Shown here: positions 37,724 to 50,176 of the stretch, one piece after another
How positions within the stretch are numbered: the stretch's first letter is position 1
Layout of the letters: each line of letters opens with the position of its first letter
NCBI GenBank assembly: GCA_002104905.1
Contig: MCFE01000316.1
Coordinates: forward strand, 33,242-97,241
DNA length: 64,000 nucleotides
Reading direction: 5' to 3'
From: Basidiobolus meristosporus CBS 931.73
Lineage: Eukaryota; Basidiobolomycota; Basidiobolomycetes; Basidiobolales; Basidiobolaceae
Translations under genes and position numbers: made by a program
The notes under the pieces: model-generated
Told to the model about the DNA's origin: nothing
The model's database searches: none
What the model saw: the letters and a program-made list of their open reading frames with translations, nothing else

Positions 37724-39875
37724 ATGTCCAAAACGGAAGACTCCGCCCAGCAGTGCCTTTGCTTTATTGCCGCCGAAGGGCAGTACTCACTAAAAGAAAG
37801 CATCTTCTTTGAACAGCTGCAGCCATGTACCACATACGGCACCCAAATATCGCTAGTCTCCGTAAGGTTCAAAGAGAGCTCCAACAGGACGCAGTTTGGC
37901 AGCATCGACAGTGGTGTGAGCGAAAAAATCGGTGACATGTTCACGAACTTTTCCAAATCAGACGAAATCGAAGATATAGAGCCGAGCCTGACCAGACGAG
38001 AATCGAACGTGAGCGACATATCACAGTCCCCCTTTGCGAAAGGAGGGGTGACCCCGGAAGAGGCAGGGTTCTCCTCGTTATTCGGTACGGTGAAAAGGAA
38101 AAAGACGAAGAACAACATCACCAAGACCACTTCAAGCTTTGTCGCCCGAATCATCACCAACGACAACATCGCCAAGATATTGGCCAGTAGAACCAACGAA
38201 GACACCTACCTGTTCTTCAATGTCGGGAAAACGTTTCTGTGGTGCGATTTGTTCGGAAGGCCAAAGGTAAGCGACCCATGCGAGTTCCTGCATAGACATC
38301 TATCACTAACTCAAGCAAACGGATAGGAACCATTGTCGCGTATCAACTTCAACAAGGCCAACCCAACCTGTCACGACGTAAACATGTTGACGCGCAGTAG
38401 TAGCCATTTGGATATAATTATCGGATTTTCCTCGGGCGATATAATGTGGTTCGATCCTTTAAGTAACAAGTATATTCGTATCAACAAACAGGTATTGTGC
38501 CTACCAGACATCCTGCCCTTCCTTGGTGTTTCCTCTGACAGATGAGCGTTCTTTAGGGAGTCATCAACAATAGTCCAGTGACCAGCATAAAGTGGATGCC
38601 CGGCTCTGAGAACCTGTTTATGGCCTCCCATCAGGATGGCTCACTTATTGTGTACGATAAAGAAAAGGATGACCAGAGCTTCGTACCCAACCCAGTAGCC
38701 GAGGACGACCCGTCAGTGTTCACATATATCGTTGGCACAAACAATAGTCGGATTACGCTAACCCAGCTTCTCATCCTCATTAGACTCCACATCATCAAGA
38801 CCAAAAATAACAAGCACAACCCCAACTGGCATTGGAAAGTTAGTAAAAAGGCGGTGACCGGTTCGTATCACTCAAGTGCGCTTTTAGGATTTGACCTTGC
38901 TGCTGACCCGAGTACCGTTTCTCGCTAGCATTCGCTTTTTCACCAGATTGTCAACATATCGCAGTGGTGTGTATGGACGGATGTCTTAGAATCATAGATT
39001 TCTTTCATGAAAGGTTGGGCTGAATAGCACATTCGAGCTACATAGATAGTGACTGACCTGGCGTATATATTAGGTTGCATGATACATATCATAGCTATTT
39101 TGGTGGATTCACCTGTGTCTGCTGGAGTCCTGATGGGAAGTATGTGTTGGTAAGTTGTATCCATGTTTATTTACATGTTGACTTCTACTGATTCTCTGCG
39201 TTTGAACTAGACTGGTGGACAAGATGATCTTGTGACGATTTGGGCATTTAGAGAGCAAAGGATTGTTGCTAGATGCCAGGGGCATCAGTCCTGGGTAGGC
39301 ATGCAGCGCATAATACGGGCGAGTTGACTTGCCTACTAACCGCTAAATTATCTAGGTAACCGGGGTTGCTTTTGATCCTTGGCGTTGTGATGAGAAAAAT
39401 TATAGGTTCGGTAGCGTTGGTGAAGACACAAAACTCCTCTTATGGGATTTCTCGGTCAACGCTCTTCATAGACCCAAGGTAAATCTTTATTTCGCACTTC
39501 ACCTACGAAAGCCAGTGTTGACGCTTGTTTACAGCACTCCAATATCAGACGAGGAAGTGTTCCCTTTATCCTTCCTCCCCCAACCAGGCGAAGGAACGAT
39601 GAGCAAGATGATTCTGAGCGAAAAGGGGTCGTTCATCCAGCCTTGTCCAAAACCGATGTTGCTATCTTGCAACCCGTCATGGTACTGTTCAATAGTACAC
39701 TTGAAGCTCGTCCTATTTTCTAATCCCTTGCGCCTTGTGGTGTCGTATATTCTAGGCTAAAAGTGTCCATTCTGAGCCACTGAACTCAGTCGCCTTTCGG
39801 GAGGACGCCATCATCACCACATGTAGACGTGGCCATATTAAGGTGTGGTCACGCCCTCAACTCTCAGAGCAATAA
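37724..39875 (+). CDS. creC: WD-repeat protein of the CreC/WDR20 family
   Basis: In fungi CreC stabilises the deubiquitinase CreB and takes part in carbon catabolite repression; WDR20 does the same for USP12/46 in animals. The ATG at 37724 starts a long N-terminal exon ([19 protein letters not shown], then [33 protein letters not shown]). Short introns join WD blades: [133 protein letters not shown]. The last exon reads [20 protein letters not shown] and ends at 39875. The C-terminal blade followed by SRPQLSEQ agrees with the family. About seven introns are implied. Confidence 0.85.
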
Positions 39876-40815
39876 ATATACCCTGCCTTCGACGCTCTCC
39901 AAGACAGATTTTGTTCTTATTTTCAACCTCAATTCCCTCCAAAAACCGCGATCCCAGGCTTGATCAATACCATTTGTTGATTTACAAAGATAATATGCAA
40001 CCCATTAAAGTGATCCAAGTGAAGTGGAGTGTTCGAGTTGATAAGATTATATCCGGCTTGGCAAAGCCTGAGGCGCCAGCGATTGTAGAGGGCACCACCC
40101 CACATCAATGTATTTGACGGTAAACATCATTCTGGCATCGCAATGGGTGGAGATCATTACGTAGACGTCACGTCACGCCACCCCATCTCAATTCCTCCAG
40201 AGTAGTTTGGAAGTTGGCTGGATCAAAACATCATAGATCCTGTAATGGTTTGGTGTGTTATGTGCGTTCAATATTCATTGCACATTTGTTAGCTCCAGGA
40301 CATGCTTTTCCTATTTACCCAAATCTAATTGGCTCTTTGTAGACGGTGGTTTTTAAAACATTACCCAATTCAGAGTGTCTCAATAGTTCGTACCTTTTTG
40401 CTTAGTTCCTCCACTTCCAAGGTAAAGTCGTACACCAAGAATATGAAGAGATTGGTCTCCTAGAGTCACACGGGATCCCTAGTTGCTCGTTCGCACTTTG
40501 TGTGATTCGCATCCTGCTTTGAGGCAGAAAGAGCCCTCTACTTTATATGATGATGTGACAAGCCAGCATGCGATGTATGTAGATGTACGTTCCCACAAGA
40601 TCAAAGTGTGGTGGACGTGTCATCTCCCTACAATATTGTTCAAACACGTCCACCTTTGTAATTATGAACGCGGACGAGTACTTGGGGATCTAATGCAAAC
40701 TTGTGGTTTCCGATTGGTTCAATAGTTCTACTTGTGTTTGTCTTCGTGAATTATTCGTACGGTCAATTGATATATTTTTCCGCTTTCATCCGGGCTAGCA
40801 GCTTCTAAACCAAAC
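39876..40815. other. Gene-free stretch ahead of SUB2
   Basis: No convincing reading frame on either strand. The last 80 bases before 40816, with a pyrimidine-rich run, would be the SUB2 promoter and leader. Confidence 0.45.
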
Positions 40816-42242
40816 ATGGCAGACCACGCCGACGACCTTATCGATTACGAAGAAGACGAGGAAACCATCCAGCCTGAGGTTGCCGTCGCTGATGTAGCCC
40901 AAGCAACAGGGGATGACCAAGAGGCCGACAAAGAGGACAAGAAGGATAAAAAAGGTAGCTACGTTGGTGTTCACTCCACTGGTTTCAGAGACTTCCTGTT
41001 GAAGCCAGAGCTACTTAGAGCCATTGTTGATTGTGGTTTCGAGCATCCCTCTGAAGGTACGATACATAACGCATTACGGCTGTAGACGATTAACGTTAAG
41101 CCTCGGAATAATTAGTACAGCAGGAATGCATCCCCCAATCCATTCTTGGTATGGACGTCCTGTGCCAAGCCAAGTCCGGTATGGGCAAGACGGCCGTTTT
41201 TGTCTTGGCCACGTTGCAGCAGGTTGAACCAGTCGCGGGAGAAGTGGCAGTTCTGGTCCTTTGCCACACCCGTGAGCTGGCATTCCAGATCAAGAATGAG
41301 TACACTCGTTTCAGCAAGTACATGCCCGATATCAAGACTGAAGTGTTCTATGGAGGAACTAGCGTCAAGAAGGATCACGATCTTCTGAAGGATCGCGAGT
41401 CATGTCCTCACATTGTGGTTGGCACACCTGGCAGAGTGCTGGCATTGATCAAAGATAAGACACTTAGGGTTGGCAGCGTAAAGCACTTTGTTCTTGACGA
41501 GTGTGACAAGATGCTTGAGCAACTAGGTACAGCAGCCTCTACCTCTCTGGTCTAAATATCTACTAATAATGATTCAGATATGCGTCGTGATATTCAGGAG
41601 ATTTTCCGCTCCACCCCTCATCACAAACAAGTGATGATGTTCAGTGCCACCTTAAGTAAGGAGATCCGACCAGTTTGCAAGAAGTTCATGCAGAACCCTC
41701 TTGAGATCTACGTCGATGATGAAACCAAACTGACTCTTCATGGCTTGCAGCAATACTACATCAAACTTTCTGAGGATCAGAAGAACCGTAAACTCAACGA
41801 CCTTCTCGATACATTAGAATTCAACCAAGTCTGTATCTTCGTCAAGTCTGTGGCTAGAGCCAACCAACTTAACAAACTGTTGGTCGAATGCAACTTCCCC
41901 AGCATCTGCATCCACAGCCAGATGCCACAAGAAGAAAGAATTGCGAGATACAAGACTTTCAAGGAATTTAATAAGCGTATTATGGTGGCCACCGATATCT
42001 TTGGACGTGGTATAGATATCGAACGGGTCAACATTGTGATCAACTACGACATGCCAGATGGTGCCGACACCTATCTGCACAGAGTGGGTCGTGCTGGTCG
42101 CTTCGGTACCAAAGGGCTCGCGGTTACCTTTGTTGGTGCCGACAGCGACTTGGAAATTCTCAACCAAGTCCAGAGCAGATTCGAAGTCAAGGTTCCTGAA
42201 TTACCGGAGGAGATTGACTTTGCTACTTACATGAACGCTTGA
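40816..42242 (+). CDS. SUB2: DECD-box RNA helicase SUB2/UAP56
   Basis: A spliceosome and mRNA-export helicase (TREX complex) acting in the nucleus. Three exons: [19 protein letters not shown] through [40 protein letters not shown] to [14 protein letters not shown]; and [18 protein letters not shown] to the stop at 42242. Motifs in order are the Q motif, Walker [28 protein letters not shown], the family-specific DECD (instead of DEAD), [50 protein letters not shown] and [13 protein letters not shown]. The acidic N-terminus and FATYMNA end are typical. Both introns are about 45-75 nt. Confidence 0.96.
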
Positions 42243-42495
42243 AGCTCCGTACCCTCGTTTTTATTTATATCACCATTCTCCCGGGGCCTTGTGCTTGCTG
42301 TCTCGAATAAAGATACATAACACTATTCTTATGACTTTTTTCTACTGACCATGGGCATTGTTTATGGTTGACCATTTATTCTATTAGTATGATTATTTAG
42401 ATTAAGCAATTTACGAGATGGAGCATTCTTGAAGGTTAGCTACATATAAACTACAAGCCGTGGGAAACAGCGCTAATACACAGATTCCTCGGCAT
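42243..42495. other. Convergent intergenic region, SUB2 to folylpolyglutamate synthase
   Basis: Holds the 3' ends of two convergent genes. AATAAA on the plus strand near 42306 is a candidate poly(A) signal for SUB2. Confidence 0.45.
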
Positions 42496-44748
42496 TCAAG
42501 TGCATTCGGCACCCAAGACTGTCATAACTCCCCCCACCAGATGCAGACTGCCGGTAACTAGCACGCGACGCTTTTTCTTGCCTGGATTAGAGCCTGACAA
42601 GATCCAGTTCACGGCCTTCTCAATGTCAGGAAACAAGTTGGCGTGGTGCTGGTCGGGTTCATTGGTCATGGAGGTCCAAGTATTTGCCAGGCTTCGTTGT
42701 GTAGACAACTCCTGGTCAACCTTTAGTACGATGTTCCTGGAATCGGCTAAGTAGAAATGTGACTGTCAGTAAATCTCCCACCATCTAAATCGTCACATTG
42801 GGGCACGTTACCACTGGACTTGATTCTGGAATGGGTTAGATTCGGACAGAAGACTGCATGCTTGAAGTTCACCTTTTGTTGGATTTCCGAAAGTAACTTG
42901 ATCTGAGCCAGGCCGTCTCGGCCGTTTGCTGAATTGAAAAGCAGGATATTTTCAACCGGGCTTTACAAAAGCAACTGAATCAATGGTGATTCAATCAAAA
43001 GCAGTGAGGTTTAAGTGTAGCATACCTATCCTCGTGATCAACTGTGTTTGAGAACCATTCGGCACAGGCCTAAGAAACAGTTGTTAGGGCTTGTCTCAAT
43101 ATGGACCATATGATGGTGCTTACTTTCATGCTTTCCATGGTATGTGCACCATCCAGATACCATTCGGTTTCGGTGAATCCAGGAGTGGCCAGGATCTGCC
43201 CACGTCCTGGCCATTTAACATTTTTCAAGCCAGGGACGAACTCTTGGGGAACAGAGTTGAGCGGCCGTACAGTCTCAGGGCTCACGTTACACTTTCGTAT
43301 TCTATTCCAGGAATCACAAAGCGATATGGCAAGTGAACTATTTGATAACTGGTGACTACCAGCAAGACCTTGGAAATGCGGATGAGTCCATATGTTACTG
43401 CTGAAATCACATAGAGAAGAGCCACATACCGATCGAGATCTTGTCCAAGCCTTGAATAGCCTCATGCGAAGGTATCACATGCAAAGGCGCCTGGGGTTAG
43501 TTGAGTCAATTAATGCACTGACTTGGATCGACTTAGTTCTACAGTAAATATTTTGCCTACGTTCTTCTCAGACGCTCTTCTCTCAATGACTTTCATAGCT
43601 TCTTCAGGTTGGGGGACAGTGAAAACGGGAACGTTTTGCTAAGCAATCCTAGCTGAGCTTGAGGTTGTGGAGCAGAGAAACTGATTGAACCTTACTTTGA
43701 TTATTCCAGCTTTGTGCCAAGCTATTTCTTCAATAGTGTTTCCCAAGACCGCCTGATGATCGATACCCAGTGCTGAAATCCCACACACAACAGGCTTCCG
43801 AACAATGTTTGTAGAGTCATATTCGCCTCCAACACCTACTTCTAAGATAGCTACATCCACCTAAGGCAAAACGTCAACCTGATGCTTTGTTTGATTCAGG
43901 ATGTGGCTAAACGAACCTTCTCTTGCATAAAGATGTGATAGGCCATAAGGTTTAGGAAACGAAAGTAACTCGGTCTACTTGGCTGATCGTCTAGGGCTTT
44001 GTCCTGTAATGGGGCTTGGGTTAGATTCCATCATTTTTCAAAGACGTACGGTTGGAATGCTCACCCTGGTTTCCTCCAATCGTTCCCAGCACTCGTAGAA
44101 GTATCTCGTAAAGCTATCTTTATCAATCGGTGAGCCATTGATACGTATGCGTTCGCGCACCTCGATCAAATGTGGCGAGGTAAACAACCCTAATGCGAAT
44201 TTGGATTAATTTCATAATTCAATTTGAGCTTATTCGTGAAAAGTCTTACCAGTCTTTATATGCTTATCCCCATGCATATTTCGGAGAATTGACTCGGAAA
44301 GAGCGCAAGTGGAACCCTTGCCTTTGGTACCAGTAACGTGGATAACGTTTAACCGGTCGAAGTCTTCAACCTGCAGAGGTGAGTTTAAATAGATTGGATT
44401 GTGGAAGGGACATTACCAACCATACCTGATAGCCTATTCTTTCGCACAAGTTTATCATCTCCGGAAGACTGCGTTGATTCAAACGGCCTCTGGCTTTCCA
44501 AATGTTCTCCAGGGTGGCCAAATTGCTTTGCAAAGAGTTGAGATCTTCCACAGCATTCTACAGGAAGAAGGACCCACTGCAGTCAGAACGAAAGTGCTAG
44601 GGTAGATAGGGCAACACTTGTTTACCTCATAGCTTTTCGGTCTTGGGAGTCTTACTTGCGCTATGGTCGACAGATTCACACGACCATTGAGGTATCTACC
44701 GGCCCACGGGTAGGCGTTGATTGTTCCTTTCTTGAGGACTCTATTCAT
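42496..44748 (-). CDS. MET7: Folylpolyglutamate synthase
   Basis: Adds glutamates to folate cofactors, which retains them in the cell and suits them to one-carbon enzymes. The ATG at 44748 starts a short exon (MNRVLKKGTINAYPWAGRYL). A GTAAGA donor and a CTGTAG acceptor join this to NAVEDLNSLQSNLATLE. Then come the P-loop VIHVTGTKGKGSTCALSE, FTSPHLIEVRERIRINGSPI, FRFLNLMAYHIFM, VDVAILEVGVGGEYDSTNIV, ISALGIDHQAVLGNTIEEIA, WHKAGIIK, GLAGSHQLSNSSLAISLCDS, WPGRGQILATPGFTEWYLDGAHT-like residues (TEWYLDGAHTMESMK) and VLVTGSLHLVGGVMTVL. Eight or more short introns are present. A mitochondrial isoform from the same gene cannot be judged. Confidence 0.93.
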
Positions 44749-45229
44749 TTTCTTCGAAGACTCAGGTGGGACCGAAAATGGTATTTAACATAATTCGTCA
44801 ACTGAGTGTACTGGGAGCAAGCAAATAAGATTGATTTCCACGAAACCTTGATAATCAGTTCGATATCGCTGTGGTTGAGGTTAAGTATCAAAGGGTCACT
44901 ACTATTTCTATATTCCATATATTAAACCTATTTCTCACCGGGAATAAATAACGGAACGCCCCCACCCGTTTCTAATTGGCTCACCGAAGATGCGCTGGTC
45001 CCTTGATTATCTTCATCGATGGAAAACTGCGAACCCTTTTGGCTAGCCTCAATGTAGGTGGTAATTTGATTATCCATGCCAGGTTCCCACGCATTCAAGT
45101 AATGAAAGATAAACCACAAGCACAACACCCAATTCTCATTGATCGAGCTTCTTGAACATCAGCGAATAACGAGGATTTTTATTCAAACTACACTACTGAT
45201 GTACAGACTCAAGCCAAAGTGTTTAGCGC
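44749..45229. other. Intergenic region, folylpolyglutamate synthase promoter and pyruvate kinase 2 end
   Basis: Contains the upstream flank of the folylpolyglutamate synthase gene and the 3' flank of pyruvate kinase copy 2. A 66-codon minus frame (44928-45128) has no recognisable features. Confidence 0.4.
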
Positions 45230-46753
45230 TCAAGTAATGATCACACGCATGCTGTTGGTGTTGCCAAGCCCTTCCTTGTATCCTTGTACCACCACAACTG
45301 GCTGGCCTATACCAACCAATTTAGCCTTAATTCCTTGCTCAATGGCAAACTCGATACGAGCATCCACATCCTCCAGCCACTCCTTTTCATCAGTACTTGT
45401 CGTGGCTGGCTTTGGATAGAGGAAGGGATAGCAGCCAGAATGCAGATGCGCCTGACGAGCAACATACCCATTACGGGTGACTGTAATGATGGGGCAATGT
45501 GGTCGATATTTGGAGATTAGACGTGCTGTGTTTCCTGAGTGGGTCAACACAATGATGGCACCAGCATCCGCTTCTAACGAGGCGTTAACAGCCGAGGAGG
45601 CGATTGTCTCGGTGATGTCTGTGGGGATTTTTGTGAGCCCACGTAGTTCGTTGAAGATCTGAGGATAGCAGAGGACAGATTCCGCGAGTTGACAAGCTTC
45701 AGCCATTGTCTTAACGGCTTCAACCGGGTACAACCCTTTCGCCGTCTCACCAGAAAGCATAACACAGTCAACCCCGTCGAGGACCGCATTGGCAACGTCA
45801 CTGATCTCAGCACGGGTAGGTCTCGGATTATAGGTCATCGATTCCAACATCTGGGTAGCACATACAACTGACTTGCCAGCCAAGTTGCACTGGGCAATGA
45901 TGGACTTCTGAGCAATGAATACCCGCTCGCAGGGAATCTCAATACCCAAATCGCCACGTGCGATCATTACACCATCCGCCTCTGACAAGATATCTGGGAA
46001 GTTATACACTCCTTGATAGTTCTCGATCTTGGCTATGATTTTAATTTCTTCCGCCGCTTTTCCCAATTCTGCTCTAATTTCTCGTATATCTTGCGCACAG
46101 CGAATGAATGAAGCAAAGATGATGTCGACACCGTGTTCCACACCGAACCGGATGTCAGCCTTATCCTTCTCAGACAGTGCTGGAAGGTCAACGTCAGTTC
46201 TCGGGAGATTGACTCCCTTTCTTGAACGAAGGGTACCATTGTTGAGTGCGCGAACCTCGACCTCGGTATCAAGAACTTCTATCACCTCAAACGAGAGGGC
46301 TCCATCATCGATATAGATGATCTTTCCGCTTTCGATCACCTTCGGGAGGCTTTTATAATCAATATAAAGCCTTTCACCATTGCATCTTTCAGCATACTCG
46401 TCGTCCGTGGTGAAAATCATCTGGTGGCCAGTCTGGATGTCGATGTCTTGGTTGTTTTCCATAATGCCGGTGCGAATTTCTGGGCCTTTGGTATCCAGGG
46501 CAATTCCGATCGGTAATTCTGGGAGAAAGGTCCTTTGACTCTCGCGAGCATTGGCAACAACTGAGCTGTGGTACTCATATGAACCATGAGAGAAATTCAT
46601 ACGAACGATATTTACACCTGCAGCACGAAGCTCGTTTATCTTCTCTACACTGTTTGTACTGGGACCCACAGTACAAACAATCCCGGTCCGTCTTTTAGCG
46701 GTGGGCTCAAGATCAATGTTGAGATCGGAAATCCAGGCAAGTCGAGAGGCCAT
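45230..46753 (-). CDS. Pyruvate kinase, copy 2
   Basis: The frame is open from 46786, but the first ATG is at 46753 (MASRLAWISDLNIDLEPTAK), giving about 507 residues. Same motif series as copy 1: [103 protein letters not shown] and GLGNTNSMRV. It is intronless like copy 1, about 17.5 kb away and on the same strand. The two proteins align end to end with many scattered substitutions, so this is an established paralogue pair, not a recent duplication. Different allosteric tuning is possible; the sequence does not prove it. Confidence 0.97.
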   Translation of the reverse strand: MASRLAWISDLNIDLEPTAKRRTGIVCTVGPSTNSVEKINELRAAGVNIVRMNFSHGSYEYHSSVVANARESQRTFLPELPIGIALDTKGPEIRTGIMENNQDIDIQTGHQMIFTTDDEYAERCNGERLYIDYKSLPKVIESGKIIYIDDGALSFEVIEVLDTEVEVRALNNGTLRSRKGVNLPRTDVDLPALSEKDKADIRFGVEHGVDIIFASFIRCAQDIREIRAELGKAAEEIKIIAKIENYQGVYNFPDILSEADGVMIARGDLGIEIPCERVFIAQKSIIAQCNLAGKSVVCATQMLESMTYNPRPTRAEISDVANAVLDGVDCVMLSGETAKGLYPVEAVKTMAEACQLAESVLCYPQIFNELRGLTKIPTDITETIASSAVNASLEADAGAIIVLTHSGNTARLISKYRPHCPIITVTRNGYVARQAHLHSGCYPFLYPKPATTSTDEKEWLEDVDARIEFAIEQGIKAKLVGIGQPVVVVQGYKEGLGNTNSMRVIIT

Positions 46754-48182
46754 CGAAGCAATGGAACTACTGGATACAATAAACAACCAAGGTTTCCAAT
46801 TGCTCGTCAGCCCTAGGTGCTTTTAAGTATTCCTTGTAGACGATGATTGCGTGTGAGTGTGGCTCGTTACACTTGCCACTTTTGTATATCTAAATATTTC
46901 ACCCCAAGCTAGAGAGTCCGTTCTACATTCGCTGAAGGATCTAGTCAATAGAAGCATAAACACCTATCCATTCGAATTTTGCGAAGCGATCACTCCACTT
47001 CACAGAATACAGGTAGAAATTATTATTTTCACATGTCACATAGAAATCTCTACTGTTTGTTTTGCATTGGCATCACCGGGCAGTGCCCGAAAGATATCTT
47101 CCTTAATCTCGGGCTCCAAATCAAATCAAAGGCTTAGAGCAGCGTAAGGTGGAAACGTTCCCGTATATTTGATTTCCCAGCGCAGTTTGCTTTCACGAGC
47201 CCCAATAGACCTGAATCGATCAAGTTTAACTTCGGCCCGCTTGAGCACATAAACTGGACTATCATTCAGAGGCCTCATGAAGTTCGCACGTGTTGATTGA
47301 AGTCACATTGTACGACACCTTGTACATTGTCCCTGTATACGGCATAGAGACCTTGAGCATTTTTATATGCAAATATGCCAAGTGAGCAGTAGATTGATTA
47401 CCGAACATTCTGGAGCTAGCAGACTAGAAATTTCAAACGTTGGATCCTTGACCGTGGGTATATGCTACAGCATGGTTACCAGGATCTTTCAGCCAATAAT
47501 CGTTTCACAAAAGACGAATCCCCCATTTAGTCCGTGGCTGATTATTGGCCCACCTAACATGCCCACACTTTATAAAAAACCCCTCAGCATGCGGCTCTAT
47601 AACCAGATCAAAAAGCCACCTCACCAATGCTGTATCTACTTCCTTCTGCTTACAGGATTACCCATTGCTGGCCCGTACTGGGGATGTCAAGCGGAAATTT
47701 TACTTGGAAAATTTTTGATTCACTTGCCTCAAGCAAATCAGATTTGGTGACTCTGGACGGGATGGATACTGGGTCTTGAAATAGATGAATTTTGCCGCCA
47801 TTATTCCACTCTTCAAATCCGTGACTCTCTAAAAGGATATTCGCCAGGTCACGTCGCGGATGACGTCATCTCAATTCCAGGAATGGATATGAAATACCCT
47901 AATGCGATATCCACCCAAAGACCCTGGACACTGCGCCAATGGTGGGTAAATTAATCACCTTCACGATTGTTACGATAGGTTGATATGAAGCCTTTTATGT
48001 AGAAAACAATATATGCTTGGGGAGAGTTGAGTGTAGTTGGCTAAAAGCCGTGGGCACTGATGCTCACGCCCAACCATATAGGCTCTGCATTAGGGAGTGA
48101 AAGAATAAGGGAATATGTTGTATGATAGAAGGTGGATGAACAAAAGCATTTGGGATATGTTCATGAGCCCAGACACGGCTAG
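46754..48182. other. Gene-free 1.4 kb
   Basis: The pyruvate kinase 2 promoter on the left and the 3' flank of the secreted protein gene on the right. The 127-codon plus frame at 47367-47750 has no recognisable features. Confidence 0.4.
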
Positions 48183-48749
48183 TTAACATGTCAAAAAGTA
48201 ATTTAGCGAGCGAACTGCCACACCATATGAGCACTCAGAGATTGTGGAGCAGCCGGCCGGTGGTATGTCGTAGTATACATTGATACCATCGAACGGTGGC
48301 CCACTCAAACGAACTATATATGTAGAATCAGAGTATAAAGGCTGGGAGTCCACCCCGCATGGCACGCCTTGCAATAATCTGGTCTGAATTGGCTGGCTCT
48401 GATTGCTGCTTAAGGTTGCCTCTGCAATGACAGTACCACGACTGCCACAAATGGCCAGCTCTAAACTAACGGATTGTACGGTGGAGTTAAAACTGAAAGT
48501 AATGGGCTCAGCAACAGTAGGCCGAAACACGAGGGAGGTATGGCCGAGCTGTGGCGAGTTATGGAAGTTATAGATTGTCCCGTTATGAATGATTCCATGG
48601 TTGAATGGATAGGAGTTGCTGACAGATGGCTTGAGTGGGAAAGGAGTAAGTCCGCTCGCTGCAAACCGAATCCCACCGAACGGGCATGTGGCTTGGCTGG
48701 CGACGAGAGTTGGATACAGAAGTATTACGATGATGAGAAAACTATGCAT
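48183..48749 (-). CDS. Small secreted protein of unknown function
   Basis: The frame is open from 48890, but the ATG at 48749 opens a clear signal peptide (MHSFLIIVILLYPTLVASQA), with cleavage likely after SQA. The mature part of about 168 residues is Ser/Thr/Pro-rich with several N-X-(S/T) sites (NGT, NST, NQS). It has seven or so cysteines spread through CPFGG, LAICGS, GVPCGV, AGCSTISECSYG and a final C-terminal Cys. A beta-rich secreted or cell-wall protein is plausible. No catalytic motif was recognised. Confidence 0.6.
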   Translation of the reverse strand: MHSFLIIVILLYPTLVASQATCPFGGIRFAASGLTPFPLKPSVSNSYPFNHGIIHNGTIYNFHNSPQLGHTSLVFRPTVAEPITFSFNSTVQSVSLELAICGSRGTVIAEATLSSNQSQPIQTRLLQGVPCGVDSQPLYSDSTYIVRLSGPPFDGINVYYDIPPAGCSTISECSYGVAVRSLNYFLTC

Positions 48750-50176
48750 GGTTTGGAGATCGAAAGCAAATCGCCGGGTATTTATTGGATTCGACAATGA
48801 GGTCACTTTAACATCAGCATAGAAACTATCCATGTCAACCAATCTGGTGTCTGACCAGGTCCCCATTTTTAGAGAGCGGTCTGCTGCCAAAGGATCAAAT
48901 GCCGAAATTGAGACAGTTTTCGATTGGAATGTGCCTGTAGAGCTTTACGATGATCCAGGAACCAAATCTATTACTCAATACTGACATACCTGGCAAAGGA
49001 TGACGGCAAAGACAATGGTTGTGTAGCGCAGGGTAGTAAGGTTGGTAGATTCTGATGGTTGTGGAACGTATCGAGTTTGAGCCCTCCGATCTTTTTGACA
49101 GAAGTGATGCTGCAGCAATCCCCATCCTCCTGGGTTGTGCCAACATACTCTTTTGGTGATGCTGGAATCACCCATTATGCGCAGTGTTTTTTACACTGAT
49201 AGTTGGTTATCAACATCCAGTGGTACATCGGCCAACCAAGCGAAACAACTGGACAAAATACCATACTTGTCTTCATTGGTCAACGGGGAAAATCTGCAAC
49301 TAGGCGACATCAAGTGGTCCACATTGCTGATATGCTAGAAAGACCTAAAGAATTGATTAGATGAGCATATTTCCTCTGTAGAGACTGGATGTTTACTATT
49401 TGCTATTGGAATATGTGAAAATCAATAATTCATTTAGTGACGGTCATGGAGGAAATTCCTATTCGTTTTTATTATGTCCAATATTAAATTTTCCAAGATC
49501 TCTGATATTCCTAGTAGATCATCCACACAAACCCCACGTCTGCCTAAAAGCAACTACACTACTACTGTGAGGAGAGTGTACTAATTGAAGCCTCAGGCCC
49601 ATTTAAGTCCTATTCCTACAGAATATTTCTCATATAAATATCATACATAAATGAAATTTGCCGAGGATCTGTCGGAATTTCAGCTCAAATTTATCAACTC
49701 AAGCTTAATCCGAATAATGACCCAAGTCACCCATTTACGCAAAAATGGCCAACGAATCGGAATGTGACCATTTACAGATACCGACAATCACCATGTTGCT
49801 GACAAGTGGATTTCTGTCTCTTTATATCTATTGACCTGATGAGCCCTTCACCACAAGTGTGTGGGATGAGGATTCCTAGGAATCGGTTGATTCATACTTG
49901 CTTCGTATTTCTTTGATGCTTGACATTTCATTGGCATTTTGCGTCTATTCCTATTCTATACATATATATTCCACCGGAGCAAAGTGCAAAACTTTATTGA
50001 CCATCTACAAATGGTGTACAGCACACAGATTTACGTGTATAGATTGGTGCTTTAGAGCCTACCATTGATGATGAATCTAATTAAGTGATGGGGCTCAGGA
50101 GGGACAGTCCATTATGTGCTACGCAAAGCTAAAGAAAATCTAAGGAATAAATAATTAATTTAGCGAGTATTGGCAT
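48750..50176. other. Gene-free 1.4 kb
   Basis: No convincing gene on either strand. Overlapping 60-80 codon minus frames near 48900-49175 share no domain. The right end is the 3' flank of the copper ATPase. Confidence 0.4.

Noticed and set aside
37414-38205. 263-codon minus-strand frame
   Set aside because: It overlaps the first CreC-like exon in antisense; the plus-strand frame has clear WD-protein content and splice sites, while the minus frame shows no domain.
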